DNA of 64,000 bases from Bog-756 sp963703145 (lineage in GTDB: Bacteria; Actinomycetota; Acidimicrobiia; Acidimicrobiales; RAAP-2), in NCBI GenBank assembly GCA_963703145.1, contig OY969793.1, forward strand, positions 3,596,001 to 3,660,000, in the 5' to 3' direction. Both the position numbers and the translations under genes were made by a program. Below are positions 35,691 to 44,520 of the stretch, piece by piece (the stretch's first letter is position 1; every line of letters begins with the position of its first letter). The notes beneath the pieces are model-generated. The model had not been told where the DNA came from. It did not search any database and saw nothing but the letters and a program-made list of their open reading frames with translations.

Positions 35691-36851
35691 GTGGATCTGG
35701 CCTTGAGCCCCGAGGAACAGTCCTTCCGTGATGACGTGCGCCGGTGGATGGAGGCCAATGTCGAGGTCCCACCGAACTTCTCGTCCCTCGAGGACGAGTT
35801 CGCCTGGGGCCGCACCTGGCAGGCCCGCCTGGCGGCCGACCGCTGGGTCGGCATCCACTGGCCGGAGGCCTATGGGGGACGCGGGGCGTCACCCCTCCAG
35901 GTCGCCATCTTCAATATGGAATACGCCCGGTCGGGGGCACCCCAGCCGGTCAACCGCAACGGCATCAACCACGTGGGTCCCACGCTGCTGGCCCACGGCA
36001 CCGACGCCCAGAAGACGCGCTGGCTTCCCCGCATCCTCGACGCCCAGGAGATCTGGTGCCAGCTGTTCAGCGAGCCGGGGGCCGGCTCGGACCTGGCGTC
36101 GCTGACCACGCGGGCCATCTCGGTGGGCGACGGGTGGGTGCTCCAGGGCCAGAAGGTCTGGACCAGCTATGCCCAGTTCGCCCGGTGGGGGATCGCCCTG
36201 GTCCGCACCGATCCCGACGCATCCAAGCACCGGGGGCTGTCCTACCTGGTGGTCGACATGACCTCGCCGGGCATCGAGATCCGGCCCCTGGTGACGTTGA
36301 CTGGAGAGTCCGAGTTCAACGAGGTCTTCTTCGACGACGCCTTCGTCCCGTCCGACTGCTTGGTCGGCGGACTCAACCAGGGTTGGGCGGTGGCCAACAC
36401 GACGTTGGCCCATGAGCGGGGCACCTCCTTCCCGTTCAAGGAGCAGGTGGTCCACGAGGTCTTCCTCGAGCAGCTCTACTCCCTCGCCGAGGCCAACGGG
36501 ATGCTGGACGACCCCGAGGTGTCCGACGCCCTGGCCGACGCGGCGGTGAAGCTCCGGGTGTTCCGACTCCACAACTGGCGGACACTGTCCCGGCTGACCA
36601 AGGGGCACGAGCCGGGACCCGAGTCGAGCGTGGTCAAGCTGACGTGGACGGACATGACCCAGACCATGGCCGAGGCGGCCCTGTTGGTGGTGGGGGAGGC
36701 GTCACCGCTGTGGGCCGACGCCACCGATAATCCGATGGCGGGCAAGTGGCAGCGTCAGTGGCTGTGGTCCAAAGCCGCCACCATCGCCGGCGGGACCAGC
36801 GAGATCCAGAAAACCATCATCGGCGACCGCATGCTGGGCCTGCCCCGCTGA
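35691..36851 (+). CDS. Acyl-CoA dehydrogenase
   Basis: This 386-residue ACAD resembles the larger partner of heteromeric actinobacterial dehydrogenases. It has LFSEPGAGSDLASLTT, WVLQGQKVWTSYAQFARW, the substrate-pocket EFNEVFFDDAFVP, and C-terminal ATIAGGTSEIQKTIIGDRMLGLPR. The start GTG 35691 follows GGGGGAGG. It lies 39 bases after an acyl-CoA ligase and ends just before a strong hairpin. No small ACAD partner is adjacent, so it may be a homomer or pair with a subunit encoded elsewhere. The substrate is unknown. Confidence 0.9.
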   Translation: MDLALSPEEQSFRDDVRRWMEANVEVPPNFSSLEDEFAWGRTWQARLAADRWVGIHWPEAYGGRGASPLQVAIFNMEYARSGAPQPVNRNGINHVGPTLLAHGTDAQKTRWLPRILDAQEIWCQLFSEPGAGSDLASLTTRAISVGDGWVLQGQKVWTSYAQFARWGIALVRTDPDASKHRGLSYLVVDMTSPGIEIRPLVTLTGESEFNEVFFDDAFVPSDCLVGGLNQGWAVANTTLAHERGTSFPFKEQVVHEVFLEQLYSLAEANGMLDDPEVSDALADAAVKLRVFRLHNWRTLSRLTKGHEPGPESSVVKLTWTDMTQTMAEAALLVVGEASPLWADATDNPMAGKWQRQWLWSKAATIAGGTSEIQKTIIGDRMLGLPR

Positions 36852-36878
36852 GTGTCGCGCCACCGGCCCTGACGCGAC

Positions 36879-36908
36879 GAAGGAACCGTCGGGGGGGACG
36901 GTTCCTTC
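36879..36908 (+). terminator. Strong stem-loop terminator after ACAD gene
   Basis: A perfect 12-bp inverted repeat GAAGGAACCGTC/GACGGTTCCTTC encloses a six-G loop, starting 27 bases after the ACAD stop. No U-run follows. It is the strongest hairpin seen in the window and lies between converging genes. Confidence 0.6.
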
Positions 36909-37027
36909 GCATGTGACACACCAAGTGAGGAGGGGGATTCCTGCTACCTGAGGTCGCCCCTACCCTATGGCCGGCACCGACCATCAGTCAAACAGTTTGG
37001 GCAGATCGTTGTCATCATCCATAGCGA

Positions 37028-37651
37028 TCACCAGGGGGTGCCGAACCGGTCGCGATGGGCGCGCTCGCTGACCGGGTGGCGTCGGGGCGGCCCGAGGGGT
37101 GCCGCCGGCCAGCCGACCGGCACCACCGCCATGGGCCGCACGGTCTCGGGCAGGGCCAGCAGCTCGCGGAGTTGGTCGGCGAACAAGGTGGCCAGGGTGG
37201 TCATGGCCGAGCCGAGGCCGAGCGCGGAGGCGGCCAACAGGAGGTTCTGGACCGCCGGGAAGACCGACGAAGGCAGGGTTGTCTCGAGGGCGGCGGCGGA
37301 GCTCCCTCCCACCACGATGATCACGGGGGCCGACGCGATCCCGCCCTCGGCGCCGTGATGGACCTCGTCGAGGAGCTTGGCGGGCAGGCGGGACTCGGAG
37401 TGCTGGCGCCCGCCGCCCTGCCAGGCCCTGCTGGTGAGGTCCCCGATCGCCGCACGTAGGCCGGGGTCGCGGACCACCACGAACTCCCACGGCTGGAGGT
37501 TCTCGGCACTCGGGGCGTGGGTGGCCGCCTCCAGGCATCGCTCGATCAGATCGTCGCCGACGGGCCGGTCGGCGAACGTTCGGCACGCCCGCTGGGCCAG
37601 GGCCACCTCGAAGAAGCCCTTGGCGTCGGAGGCCGCATCGCCGACCGTCAT
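37028..37651 (-). CDS. Nitroreductase-family flavoprotein
   Basis: This 207-residue FMN-dependent nitroreductase-fold protein has the N-terminal AQRACRTFADRPV (FMN-binding Arg), THAPSAENLQPWEFVVV, and late NLLLAASALGLGSAMTTLA plus VVPVGWPAA. The start is ATG 37651. Such proteins reduce nitro groups, quinones or enones, and some serve as dehalogenases or BluB-like enzymes; nothing here narrows the reaction. It is divergent from the crotonase at 37784 and converges with the ACAD at 35691 across the hairpin region. Confidence 0.85.
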   Translation of the reverse strand: MTVGDAASDAKGFFEVALAQRACRTFADRPVGDDLIERCLEAATHAPSAENLQPWEFVVVRDPGLRAAIGDLTSRAWQGGGRQHSESRLPAKLLDEVHHGAEGGIASAPVIIVVGGSSAAALETTLPSSVFPAVQNLLLAASALGLGSAMTTLATLFADQLRELLALPETVRPMAVVPVGWPAAPLGPPRRHPVSERAHRDRFGTPW

Positions 37652-37771
37652 GGGGCGACCTCGGCTCGGCGGGTCCGGGCCTCGCGGTTCACTGGCGGCA
37701 CCGGGCCGAATCTAGTCCTGGGGAGGTGCGATGCCGCATGGCCGCCGCCACCGGGCGCCGGGTGGTTCGCC

Positions 37772-37777
37772 TACGTT
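37772..37777 (+). promoter_or_regulatory. -10 element for a leaderless crotonase transcript
   Basis: TACGTT ends 6 bases before ATG 37784, with no ribosome site between. This fits a leaderless mRNA. Inferred from the TANNNT pattern. Confidence 0.35.
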
Positions 37778-37783
37778 GTGCCG

Positions 37784-38584
37784 ATGATCCGATACGACGT
37801 GGGTGACGACGGCGTGGCCCGGCTGGTGCTCGACCGCCCCGAGGCCAAGAATGCCCTCAGCATCGAGATGCGCGACGACATCGTGCGGCGGGTGCGCGAG
37901 GCCCGGGCCGACCCAGCGGTGCGGGCCGTGCTGGTGACCGGGGTCGGTGACTCGTTCTGCGCGGGGATGGACCTCCGGGCGTCCACGGTCTCGCGGGCCG
38001 GCGGCGAGGGTTTCGACCCCCGTGCCACCAGCGAGGCGCTCCGCAGTGGGGTCCAGACCTTCATCCGCGAGCTGTGGGAGTTGGACAAGCCGACGGTGGC
38101 CGCCGTGAACGGCACGGCGGTAGGCCCCGGGGCCCACCTGGCCCTGGCCTGTGACTTCGTCCTGGTCTGCGACCAGACCCGGTTCATCTGGTCCTTCGCC
38201 AAGTGGGGGCTGGTGGTCGACGCCGGCGGTGCGTACCTGTTGCCGCGGCTGGTGGGCCTCCCCCGGGCCAAGGCCATGGTCATGCTGGGCGAGGGTGCCC
38301 GGGGGGCCGAGGCCGTCGACCTGGGGCTCGCCTACCGTCACGTCGCCACCCCCGAGGAGCTCGACCGGGAGGCGACCGAGTTGGCGGCCCGGCTGGCCGC
38401 CGGCCCCACTCGTTCTCTGGGGCTGTCGAAGCAGCTCTTGAACGCCACCTTCGAGTCCGACCTGACCGCGTCGCTCGACCGGGAGGCCCAGGCCCAGGCC
38501 ATGGCCACCGTCTCGCCCGAGATGGCCGAGGGGATGGCCGCCTTCGCCGAGCGGCGGACCCCGGACTTCCGCTCCGCCCGCTGA
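37784..38584 (+). CDS. Enoyl-CoA hydratase/isomerase (crotonase family)
   Basis: This 266-residue crotonase has the N-terminal VARLVLDRPEAKNALS, oxyanion-hole VTGVGDSFCAGMDLR and VAAVNGTAVGPGAHLALACDF, and later FAKWGLVVDAGGAYLLPRLVG, which corresponds to the second acidic active-site region (Asp present). ATG 37784 was chosen; GTG 37778 is an in-frame alternative. TACGTT just upstream suggests a leaderless transcript. It converges on the ligase at 38612 and, with the Ltp/DUF35 and P450/ACAD genes beyond, could supply the hydration step of a side-chain oxidation module. That role is inferred. Confidence 0.88.
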   Translation: MIRYDVGDDGVARLVLDRPEAKNALSIEMRDDIVRRVREARADPAVRAVLVTGVGDSFCAGMDLRASTVSRAGGEGFDPRATSEALRSGVQTFIRELWELDKPTVAAVNGTAVGPGAHLALACDFVLVCDQTRFIWSFAKWGLVVDAGGAYLLPRLVGLPRAKAMVMLGEGARGAEAVDLGLAYRHVATPEELDREATELAARLAAGPTRSLGLSKQLLNATFESDLTASLDREAQAQAMATVSPEMAEGMAAFAERRTPDFRSAR

Positions 38585-38611
38585 CGCGGGGGTCCCTGCT
38601 GCCGGGCCGGC

Positions 38612-40171
38612 CTACGAGTCGGCCGGGGCCAGCAGGAACCGGGCCCGGAGTGTGGCGCGGTCGGGCTTGCCGAGGGAGAGCGTGGGGAACGTGTCGAACC
38701 TCGACACCCGTTCGGGTGTCTTGAAGCGGGCGATCCCGGAGCGGGCGCACCATGAGCGGCACTCCTCGAGCCCGAAGGATCCCTCGGCGATGACGCAGGC
38801 CCCGACCCGCTCACCGAGGAGGTCGTCGGGATAGCCCACCACCACGGCCTGGACCACGGCCGGGTGCGACTCCAGCACCCGTTCGACCTCGGCGGGGACG
38901 ATGTTCTCGCCGCCCCGGATGATCAGGTCCCGGGTCCGACCGACGATGGTCAGCCACCCGTCGGCGTCCACCGTGGCGAGGTCGCCCGTGCGGTACCAGC
39001 TGCCGTGCATGGCTGCCCGGGTCTGGGCGGCGTCGGCATAGCCGGCGAACAGTTCAGGACCGCGCAGCTCGAGCTCGCCGGCGCGTCCGGCCGTGGCGGG
39101 CCGGCCGCTCAGCGTGTCGATCACCCGGAGCTCGGCCTGCCCCACGATCCGCCCGTCCGTGTCGCGGGCCCGGGCCGGAGGGTCGTCCCACGCCGACGTG
39201 GTGATGGTCGGAGCCTCGGTCGAGCCGTAGGTCCGCTTGACCGTGGCGCCGAACGCCTCCCGGGTGGCGTCGACGAACTCGGGGGCAATGGTCATGGACC
39301 CGCACGAGATGATCCGCAGCGTGGCCATGTCGGGCCGCGAGAAGTTGGCGGCACCGGCCATGGACGAGAAGTACACCGGTGGCCCGATCATGAAGGTGGC
39401 CTGCTCCTCCCGGACGAGGGCGTTGGCCCGTTCCGGATCCCAGCGCTCCATCAGCACGGTGCGCATGCCCGCCACGGCCGGCAGCAGCACCCCGCTGAGC
39501 AGACCGGAGATGTGGGCCAACGGTGCCGGCATCAAGACCGCGTCGGTGGCGATGAGTCCGTGGGCGGCCACCATGTTGGCCGCCTTGTAGGCCAGGCTTC
39601 GGTGGGTGTGGAGCACCACCTTGGGCTCGCCGGTCGATCCCGATGTGAACAGAGCGACGGCCAAGTCGACGCCCCTGGCCGCACCGACCGGCACCGGGGG
39701 AGCTGAGGCCAGTGCGTCCCAGCGGTCGCTCCTGTCGCCGGACGTCGGTACCAGGACGGTTCCCGGGAGTTCGACCAACGGGGATCCCGGTCCGGCGAGC
39801 ACCAGGGACGGCTCCACGGCGGCGACCATGGCGGCCACCTCCTCCCGGCCGGCCTGGTGATGGAGCGGAACGGCCACCGCCCCGATCCGCCAGCAGGCCC
39901 GGAACAACACCACGGCCTCGACGCGGTTGGGGAGCTGCCAGGCGACCGCGTCCCCGCGACGGACGCCTGCGGCCCGCAGGCCCCCGGCCAGGCCGGCGAC
40001 GGCACGGTCCAGGGCCTGGCGGTCCAGCCGGGTCGAGGAGTCGGCAACCGATGCACCGTCGGGCCGGGGCGCCCGTCCGGCCAGGGCGTCCACCGTGGGC
40101 AGGTCCCAGGCCCCGCCCGATCGGCGGTACCGGGCACCACCGGCCTGGCGCAGTGTGGCCCGCAGCCTCAC
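38612..40171 (-). CDS. AMP-forming acyl-CoA ligase (paralogue of 34101-35651)
   Basis: This 519-residue ANL ligase has LFTSGSTGEPKVVLHTHRSL, RTYGSTEAPT, SWYRTGDLATVDADGWLT, DLIIRGGENIVPAEVERVLE and the catalytic FPTLSLGKPDRATLRA. GTG 40171 was chosen because the N-terminus (VRLRATLRQAGGARYRR) then aligns with that of the ligase at 34101. It is the third gene of a minus-strand operon with DUF35 and an Ltp-like thiolase-fold protein, 58 bases after the latter. It would activate the carboxylate formed by a P450 or the acid entering beta-oxidation. The paralogy suggests duplication within this region. Confidence 0.9.
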   Translation of the reverse strand: MRLRATLRQAGGARYRRSGGAWDLPTVDALAGRAPRPDGASVADSSTRLDRQALDRAVAGLAGGLRAAGVRRGDAVAWQLPNRVEAVVLFRACWRIGAVAVPLHHQAGREEVAAMVAAVEPSLVLAGPGSPLVELPGTVLVPTSGDRSDRWDALASAPPVPVGAARGVDLAVALFTSGSTGEPKVVLHTHRSLAYKAANMVAAHGLIATDAVLMPAPLAHISGLLSGVLLPAVAGMRTVLMERWDPERANALVREEQATFMIGPPVYFSSMAGAANFSRPDMATLRIISCGSMTIAPEFVDATREAFGATVKRTYGSTEAPTITTSAWDDPPARARDTDGRIVGQAELRVIDTLSGRPATAGRAGELELRGPELFAGYADAAQTRAAMHGSWYRTGDLATVDADGWLTIVGRTRDLIIRGGENIVPAEVERVLESHPAVVQAVVVGYPDDLLGERVGACVIAEGSFGLEECRSWCARSGIARFKTPERVSRFDTFPTLSLGKPDRATLRARFLLAPADS

Positions 40172-40229
40172 CGGGAACCGGCCGCTGTGCCGGAGGGCGG
40201 GGCGGGGGGACGGGGATCCGCCGGCACGC

Positions 40230-41432
40230 TCAGCCCCGGGTCGACAGCAGCATGCAGCCGCACGTGTTCCCGCCACCGGCGGCAACAGCCGCCACCTCCG
40301 GTCGCGAGGTGACCTGGCGGGCACCGGCCTGGCCCCGGAGCTGGACGCACGCCTCATGGAGGAACCCGTAGCCGTGCAGGCGACCGCCCGAGAGCTGGCC
40401 GCCGTTGGTGTTGAGCGGCAGCTGCCCGTCCCGGGCGATGCGGTGTCCGCCCTCGACGAATGCCCCGCTCTCGCCCATGGGGCAGAGGCCCAGCGCCTCC
40501 AGCCACAACATGGTGAGGAAGCTGAACCCGTCGTAGAGCTCGGCCAGGTCCACATCGGCCGGGGTGAGTGAGGTCCGCGACCACATCTGGTCGGCCGCGT
40601 CGGCCCCCACGGTCCGCGTCAGGTCGTGGATCTGGTCCCAACTGGGTCGGTCGCGCATGGCCGCACCGATCGCCTCCACGTAGATCGGCTGGCTGGACAG
40701 GTCCTCGGCCAGCTCGCGACGCGACACGATCACCGCGGTGGCGCCGTCGCAGGGGGCATCACAGTCGAACAGGTGGAACGGCGTGGTGATCATCCGCGAT
40801 GCGAAGTAGTCGTCGATGGTCATGGGGTCTCGGTAGATGGCATTGGGGTTGAGCTCGGCGTTGCGCCGTCCGTTGAGGGCGATCTGGGCCAGCTGCTCGG
40901 CGGTCGTCCCGTAGCGGTGCATGTGTGCCTGGGCGTACTGGGCGATCCAGCACGCCGCTGACGCGGCCCCGAACGGGAGGGTCCACTGGAGGAAGCCCGA
41001 GGCGTAGAACCCACTCCCGCCACCACCCATGCCGACGCTGGCCCGCCCGGCCGAGCCCTGGGCGGTGCCCTCCCACACCGAACGGAAGCACAGCACGTGA
41101 TCGGCCAGACCGGCGCCGACAGCTAGACAGGCCTTCATCACCGAGCCCAGCTGACCCGAGGTCTCGGCCCCGCTGTCGTGCCAGTCGGCCTTGAGGCGCA
41201 AGGCATCGATGACGTCGATGGCACCGGCCCCGGTGAAGCCCCGGGGTGCCGACATCATCCCTGGGTAGGTGGATACGCCGTCGATGTCATCCAGCGAGAG
41301 GCCGGCGTCGTCCACCGCGGCCAGGCAGGCATCCAGGGTCAGCTCGAGAGGATCGATGCCGAGGCGGCGGCCGATGGCCGACTGGCCCACCCCGCTGATG
41401 GCGCATCGCTGCTCGATGGGCTGCTCAGGCAC
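40230..41432 (-). CDS. Ltp-like thiolase-fold protein lacking nucleophilic Cys (probable aldolase)
   Basis: This 400-residue thiolase-superfamily protein is of the lipid-transfer/Ltp2 type. Where true thiolases have VCGSGLKA, this one reads QLGSVMKACLAV, with Leu in the Cys position. The histidine loop EVHDCF is replaced by ELYDGFSF (Tyr for His). These losses are typical of Ltp2-like retro-aldolases that remove steroid side chains. The start is GTG 41432, overlapping the end of the DUF35 gene by 8 bases. In mycobacteria Ltp2 works with the DUF35 part of ChsH2, matching this pair. The aldolase role is inferred from family and residues. Confidence 0.82.
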   Translation of the reverse strand: MPEQPIEQRCAISGVGQSAIGRRLGIDPLELTLDACLAAVDDAGLSLDDIDGVSTYPGMMSAPRGFTGAGAIDVIDALRLKADWHDSGAETSGQLGSVMKACLAVGAGLADHVLCFRSVWEGTAQGSAGRASVGMGGGGSGFYASGFLQWTLPFGAASAACWIAQYAQAHMHRYGTTAEQLAQIALNGRRNAELNPNAIYRDPMTIDDYFASRMITTPFHLFDCDAPCDGATAVIVSRRELAEDLSSQPIYVEAIGAAMRDRPSWDQIHDLTRTVGADAADQMWSRTSLTPADVDLAELYDGFSFLTMLWLEALGLCPMGESGAFVEGGHRIARDGQLPLNTNGGQLSGGRLHGYGFLHEACVQLRGQAGARQVTSRPEVAAVAAGGGNTCGCMLLSTRG

Positions 41433-41874
41433 GGTCGCCCTCCCCCGTATCCGCCGGCTCGAACAGGGGTAGCCAGATGTCGCCGTGGGGATCCTCGTGG
41501 TGCTCGAAGACCACCTGGACGGGCATCCCGATGGCGACGGAACCGGGGTCACAGCCGACGATGTTGGTGGTGAGCCGGAGCTCGGGTTGCTCGTCGATGG
41601 AGACCAGCGCGATCACGTAGGGGGGATCGAAGCCGGGGATCCACGTGTGGTGGTTGATGGTGAAGCTGGCCACCGTCGCCCGGCCGCTGACCGCCTCGGG
41701 GGCAATGTTCTTCGAGCGGTCCTGGGGGCAGATCGGGGTGGGGGGGTGGAGGTAGTACCCGCACTCCTGACAGCGGAGGAAGACCAACGTTCCGTCCCGG
41801 CCCCCCTGCCAGAAGTGGCGGTTCTGGTCGGTGAGCTCGGGCAGAATGCGAAACGGTGCATCGGCCATCGTCAT
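41425..41874 (-). CDS. DUF35 (zinc-ribbon OB-fold) partner of the Ltp-like protein
   Basis: This 149-residue stand-alone DUF35 protein has an N-terminal helix FWQGGRDGTLVFLRC, a zinc-ribbon-like RCQECGYYLHPPTPICPQD and an OB-fold (TVASFTINHHTW, PPYVIALVSIDE). Only three of the four ribbon cysteines are present; the last position is Asp. ATG 41874 follows a very good AGGAGGG. The stop overlaps the Ltp-like gene. In mycobacterial ChsH2, DUF35 is fused to a MaoC hydratase domain and stabilises Ltp2; here the hydratase domain is absent. A scaffold/channelling role for the aldolase is inferred. Confidence 0.87.
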   Translation of the reverse strand: MTMADAPFRILPELTDQNRHFWQGGRDGTLVFLRCQECGYYLHPPTPICPQDRSKNIAPEAVSGRATVASFTINHHTWIPGFDPPYVIALVSIDEQPELRLTTNIVGCDPGSVAIGMPVQVVFEHHEDPHGDIWLPLFEPADTGEGDRA

Positions 41875-42158
41875 CGATCCCTCCTGTCCCTTCGAGTCGG
41901 CGTGCCGTCCGGCTGGCGGGCGGCACGTCCCGCTTCGGCGGGGAGGATAACCGGTATTGCCCCGCCCCTCCTCCAGTCCCTGGCCGGGCACGGCGGCCCG
42001 GAAAACAGACGTGCTACTTTGGCGGGCCTGAGTCAGCGGCATGGGCAACGACCGTGCACCGGGGCGGCCGACAACGGTCGGCGCGACCAGAAGGGGTCCG
42101 GGATGGGCATTCACGATTGGGACAGCCGACGAGATGATGGCGTGATGGTGTGGGTCCG

Positions 42159-43358
42159 ATGACCGGCGAGGAGCGGGGGCCCTCGGCCCCGACCATCGAT
42201 CCCGACGCCTTCTTCGACGACGAGCACGCCATCAACCCCCAGCCCTTCTACCGCCTGGCTCGCGACGCCGGCGGCGTGATCGGCGGACCGATGGGCAGCT
42301 ACCAGGTCATGCGCCGGGCGGAGGTGGAGTTCGCACTGCAGCATCCCGAGGTGTTCTCCTCGGCGATGGAGGCTGTGGACCTGGGCCAGACGGTTCCGCT
42401 CATCCCACTCCAGGTGGATCCACCCGAGCACCTCAAGTACCGCAAGCTGCTCGACCCCATCTTCGCCCCCAAGCAGATGAACGCCATCGAGCCCGACATC
42501 GCCCGCACGGTGAACGAACTCATCGACGCGTTGATCGAGCGGGGCTCGTGCGAGTTCACCACCGACCTGGCCGAGCCGCTGCCGTCGTCGGTGTTCCTCG
42601 GCCTCCTCGGCCTGCCGCTGTCCGACCTCGACATGTTCCTCGGGATGAAGAACGGGATCCTGCGACCGGCCGGCGACGACCTCCCGGCCATGCAGGCCTC
42701 GCAGCGGGCGACGGCCGCCAGCATCCAGGACTATTTCGCCGAGGCGGTGGCCGATCGCAAAAAGAAATCCCAGGACGACCTGCTCAGCCGGTTCCTGGCC
42801 GCCGAGGTGGACGGCGCCCGGCTGACCGACGAGGAGATCCTCGGTATCTGCTTCTTGTTCATCCTGGCCGGCCTGGACACGGTGACCGACACCCTCGAGT
42901 GCTTCTACGCCTACCTCGCCCAACACCCCGAGCAGCGCCGGGCCATCGTGGACGACCCGGCCATCATCCCCGCGGCGGTTGAGGAGCTGTTGCGGTGGGA
43001 GACGCCGGTGACGACGGTGGCCCGGGTCGTGGCCGAGGATGTCGAGCTCGGAGGGTGCCCCATGCGCCGCGGCGACCACGTGGGGGTGATGATCGGCTCG
43101 GCCAACACCGACGAGCGGACCACGCCCGACGCCGACACCGTGGACCTCACCCGTCAGCCCAACCGGCACCTGGCCTTCGGTGGTGGCGTCCACCGGTGCC
43201 TGGGGTCACACCTGGCCCGTCTGGAGCTCCGGACCACGCTGCGCGAGTGGCACCGCCGGATCCCCGACTACGAGCTGGCTCCCGGGACCACGTTGACCTA
43301 TGGCATCGGCCTCCGCCAGATCGACAGCCTGCCCCTCGTGTTCCCGCCGTCCCGCTGA
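42159..43358 (+). CDS. Cytochrome P450
   Basis: This 399-residue bacterial P450 has I-helix FILAGLDTVTDTLE (acid-Thr pair shifted one turn, as in many actinobacterial P450s), ExxR in EELLRWETP, and heme loop FGGGVHRCLGSHLARLELR. VDPPEHLKYRKLLDPIF marks the C-helix. ATG 42159 was chosen; GTG 42150 is an alternative and neither has a strong ribosome site. An ACAD gene begins 16 bases after the stop and another overlaps that one. Gene order P450, ACAD, ACAD, with divergent DUF35 and Ltp, parallels the igr side-chain cluster of mycobacteria. The substrate is inferred to be a steroid-like or branched terminal methyl compound. Confidence 0.91.
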   Translation: MTGEERGPSAPTIDPDAFFDDEHAINPQPFYRLARDAGGVIGGPMGSYQVMRRAEVEFALQHPEVFSSAMEAVDLGQTVPLIPLQVDPPEHLKYRKLLDPIFAPKQMNAIEPDIARTVNELIDALIERGSCEFTTDLAEPLPSSVFLGLLGLPLSDLDMFLGMKNGILRPAGDDLPAMQASQRATAASIQDYFAEAVADRKKKSQDDLLSRFLAAEVDGARLTDEEILGICFLFILAGLDTVTDTLECFYAYLAQHPEQRRAIVDDPAIIPAAVEELLRWETPVTTVARVVAEDVELGGCPMRRGDHVGVMIGSANTDERTTPDADTVDLTRQPNRHLAFGGGVHRCLGSHLARLELRTTLREWHRRIPDYELAPGTTLTYGIGLRQIDSLPLVFPPSR

Positions 43359-43374
43359 GCGAGAGAGCCCCCGC

Positions 43375-44520
43375 GTGGATCTGCAACTCAGTGACGACCA
43401 GGTGCTCTTCGATGAGACCACCGCTCGGTTCCTCGAGGCGTCGTGCCCCGTGGCTACGGTGCGTGAGTGGGCCGACAAGGAGCCGGCCGGATTCCCACTC
43501 GACTGGTGGCGGCGCGGGGCCGAGCTGGGCTGGACGTCGCTGCTCGTCCCCGAGGAAGACGGTGGCGGGAGCGTCTCGGGCCACGGGTTGTTGGATCTGG
43601 TGCTGGTAGCCGAAGAGATGGGGCGGCGGGTGTCGCCCGGGCCGCTCGCCCCCACCAACCTGGTGGCGTCGGCCCTGGCCCGCTCGGGCTCGCCCGAGCA
43701 GCGGCGGGACCTACTCCCCGGCATCGTCGCCGGTGAGACCATCGCCACGTGGTGCCTGGCCGAGCCTGGCGTGGCCTGGCCGGGAGCCGAGCTGGTGGCC
43801 ACCCCCACCGCCGAGGGTTTCGTGCTCGACGGGGTCAAGGGCCCCGTCGAGGCCGGCGCGGAGGCCGACCTCCTGCTCGTGGCGGCCACCGTCGCCGGGC
43901 AGCCCACGCACTTCCTCGTGGACCCGGGCCAGGCCGGGGTATCGGTGTCCCCGCTCGAGTCCCTCGACCTGGTCCGGCGGTTCGCGCTGGTGACCTTCAG
44001 CGGCGCCTTGGTGCCGGCGTCAGCCGTGGTGGGGGAGGTCGGGGGCGCGGCCGACGAGATCGAGCACCTGGTGCAGCTGGCCGTGGTGCTCCAGTGCGCC
44101 GAGATGGCCGGGGCGACGGACCGGATGCTCGAGATGACCCTCGAGTACGCCTTCGACCGCTTCTCCTTCGGTCGCCCCCTGGCGTCCTATCAGGCCCTCA
44201 AGCACCGCTTCGCCGACCTCAAACTGTGGACCGAGGCCTGCCTGGCCACCGCCCAGGCCGCCGCCGCGGCCGTCGACCGGTCGTCGGACCGGGCCTCCGA
44301 GTTGGTGAGCGTGGCCAAGTCCTACATCGGGGACCACGCTCCCTCCGTTCTCCAGGACTGCGTCCAGCTCCACGGGGGCATCGGGGTCACCTGGGATCAC
44401 GACCTCCACCTGTATCTGCGCCGGGTGGTCCAAGACACCGTCCTCCACGGCACGCCGTCCGACCACCGTGATCGCATCGCCGCCCGCCTGGGCCTGGATG
44501 AGGACGCGGCCGATGGCTGA
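43375..44520 (+). CDS. Acyl-CoA dehydrogenase subunit (FadE28-like alpha)
   Basis: This 381-residue ACAD has a weakened central FAD strand (CLAEPGVAWPGAELVA instead of TEPxxGSD), while the C-terminal domain is intact: FDRFSFGRPLASYQALKHR and CVQLHGGIGVTWDHDLHLYLRR. This is the pattern of the alpha subunit in actinobacterial alpha2beta2 dehydrogenases. The start is GTG 43375, 16 bases after the P450 stop. Its stop overlaps the next ACAD start by 8 bases, implying coupled, equimolar synthesis. A joint function with that gene in dehydrogenating a CoA-thioester side chain is inferred. Confidence 0.88.
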   Translation: MDLQLSDDQVLFDETTARFLEASCPVATVREWADKEPAGFPLDWWRRGAELGWTSLLVPEEDGGGSVSGHGLLDLVLVAEEMGRRVSPGPLAPTNLVASALARSGSPEQRRDLLPGIVAGETIATWCLAEPGVAWPGAELVATPTAEGFVLDGVKGPVEAGAEADLLLVAATVAGQPTHFLVDPGQAGVSVSPLESLDLVRRFALVTFSGALVPASAVVGEVGGAADEIEHLVQLAVVLQCAEMAGATDRMLEMTLEYAFDRFSFGRPLASYQALKHRFADLKLWTEACLATAQAAAAAVDRSSDRASELVSVAKSYIGDHAPSVLQDCVQLHGGIGVTWDHDLHLYLRRVVQDTVLHGTPSDHRDRIAARLGLDEDAADG

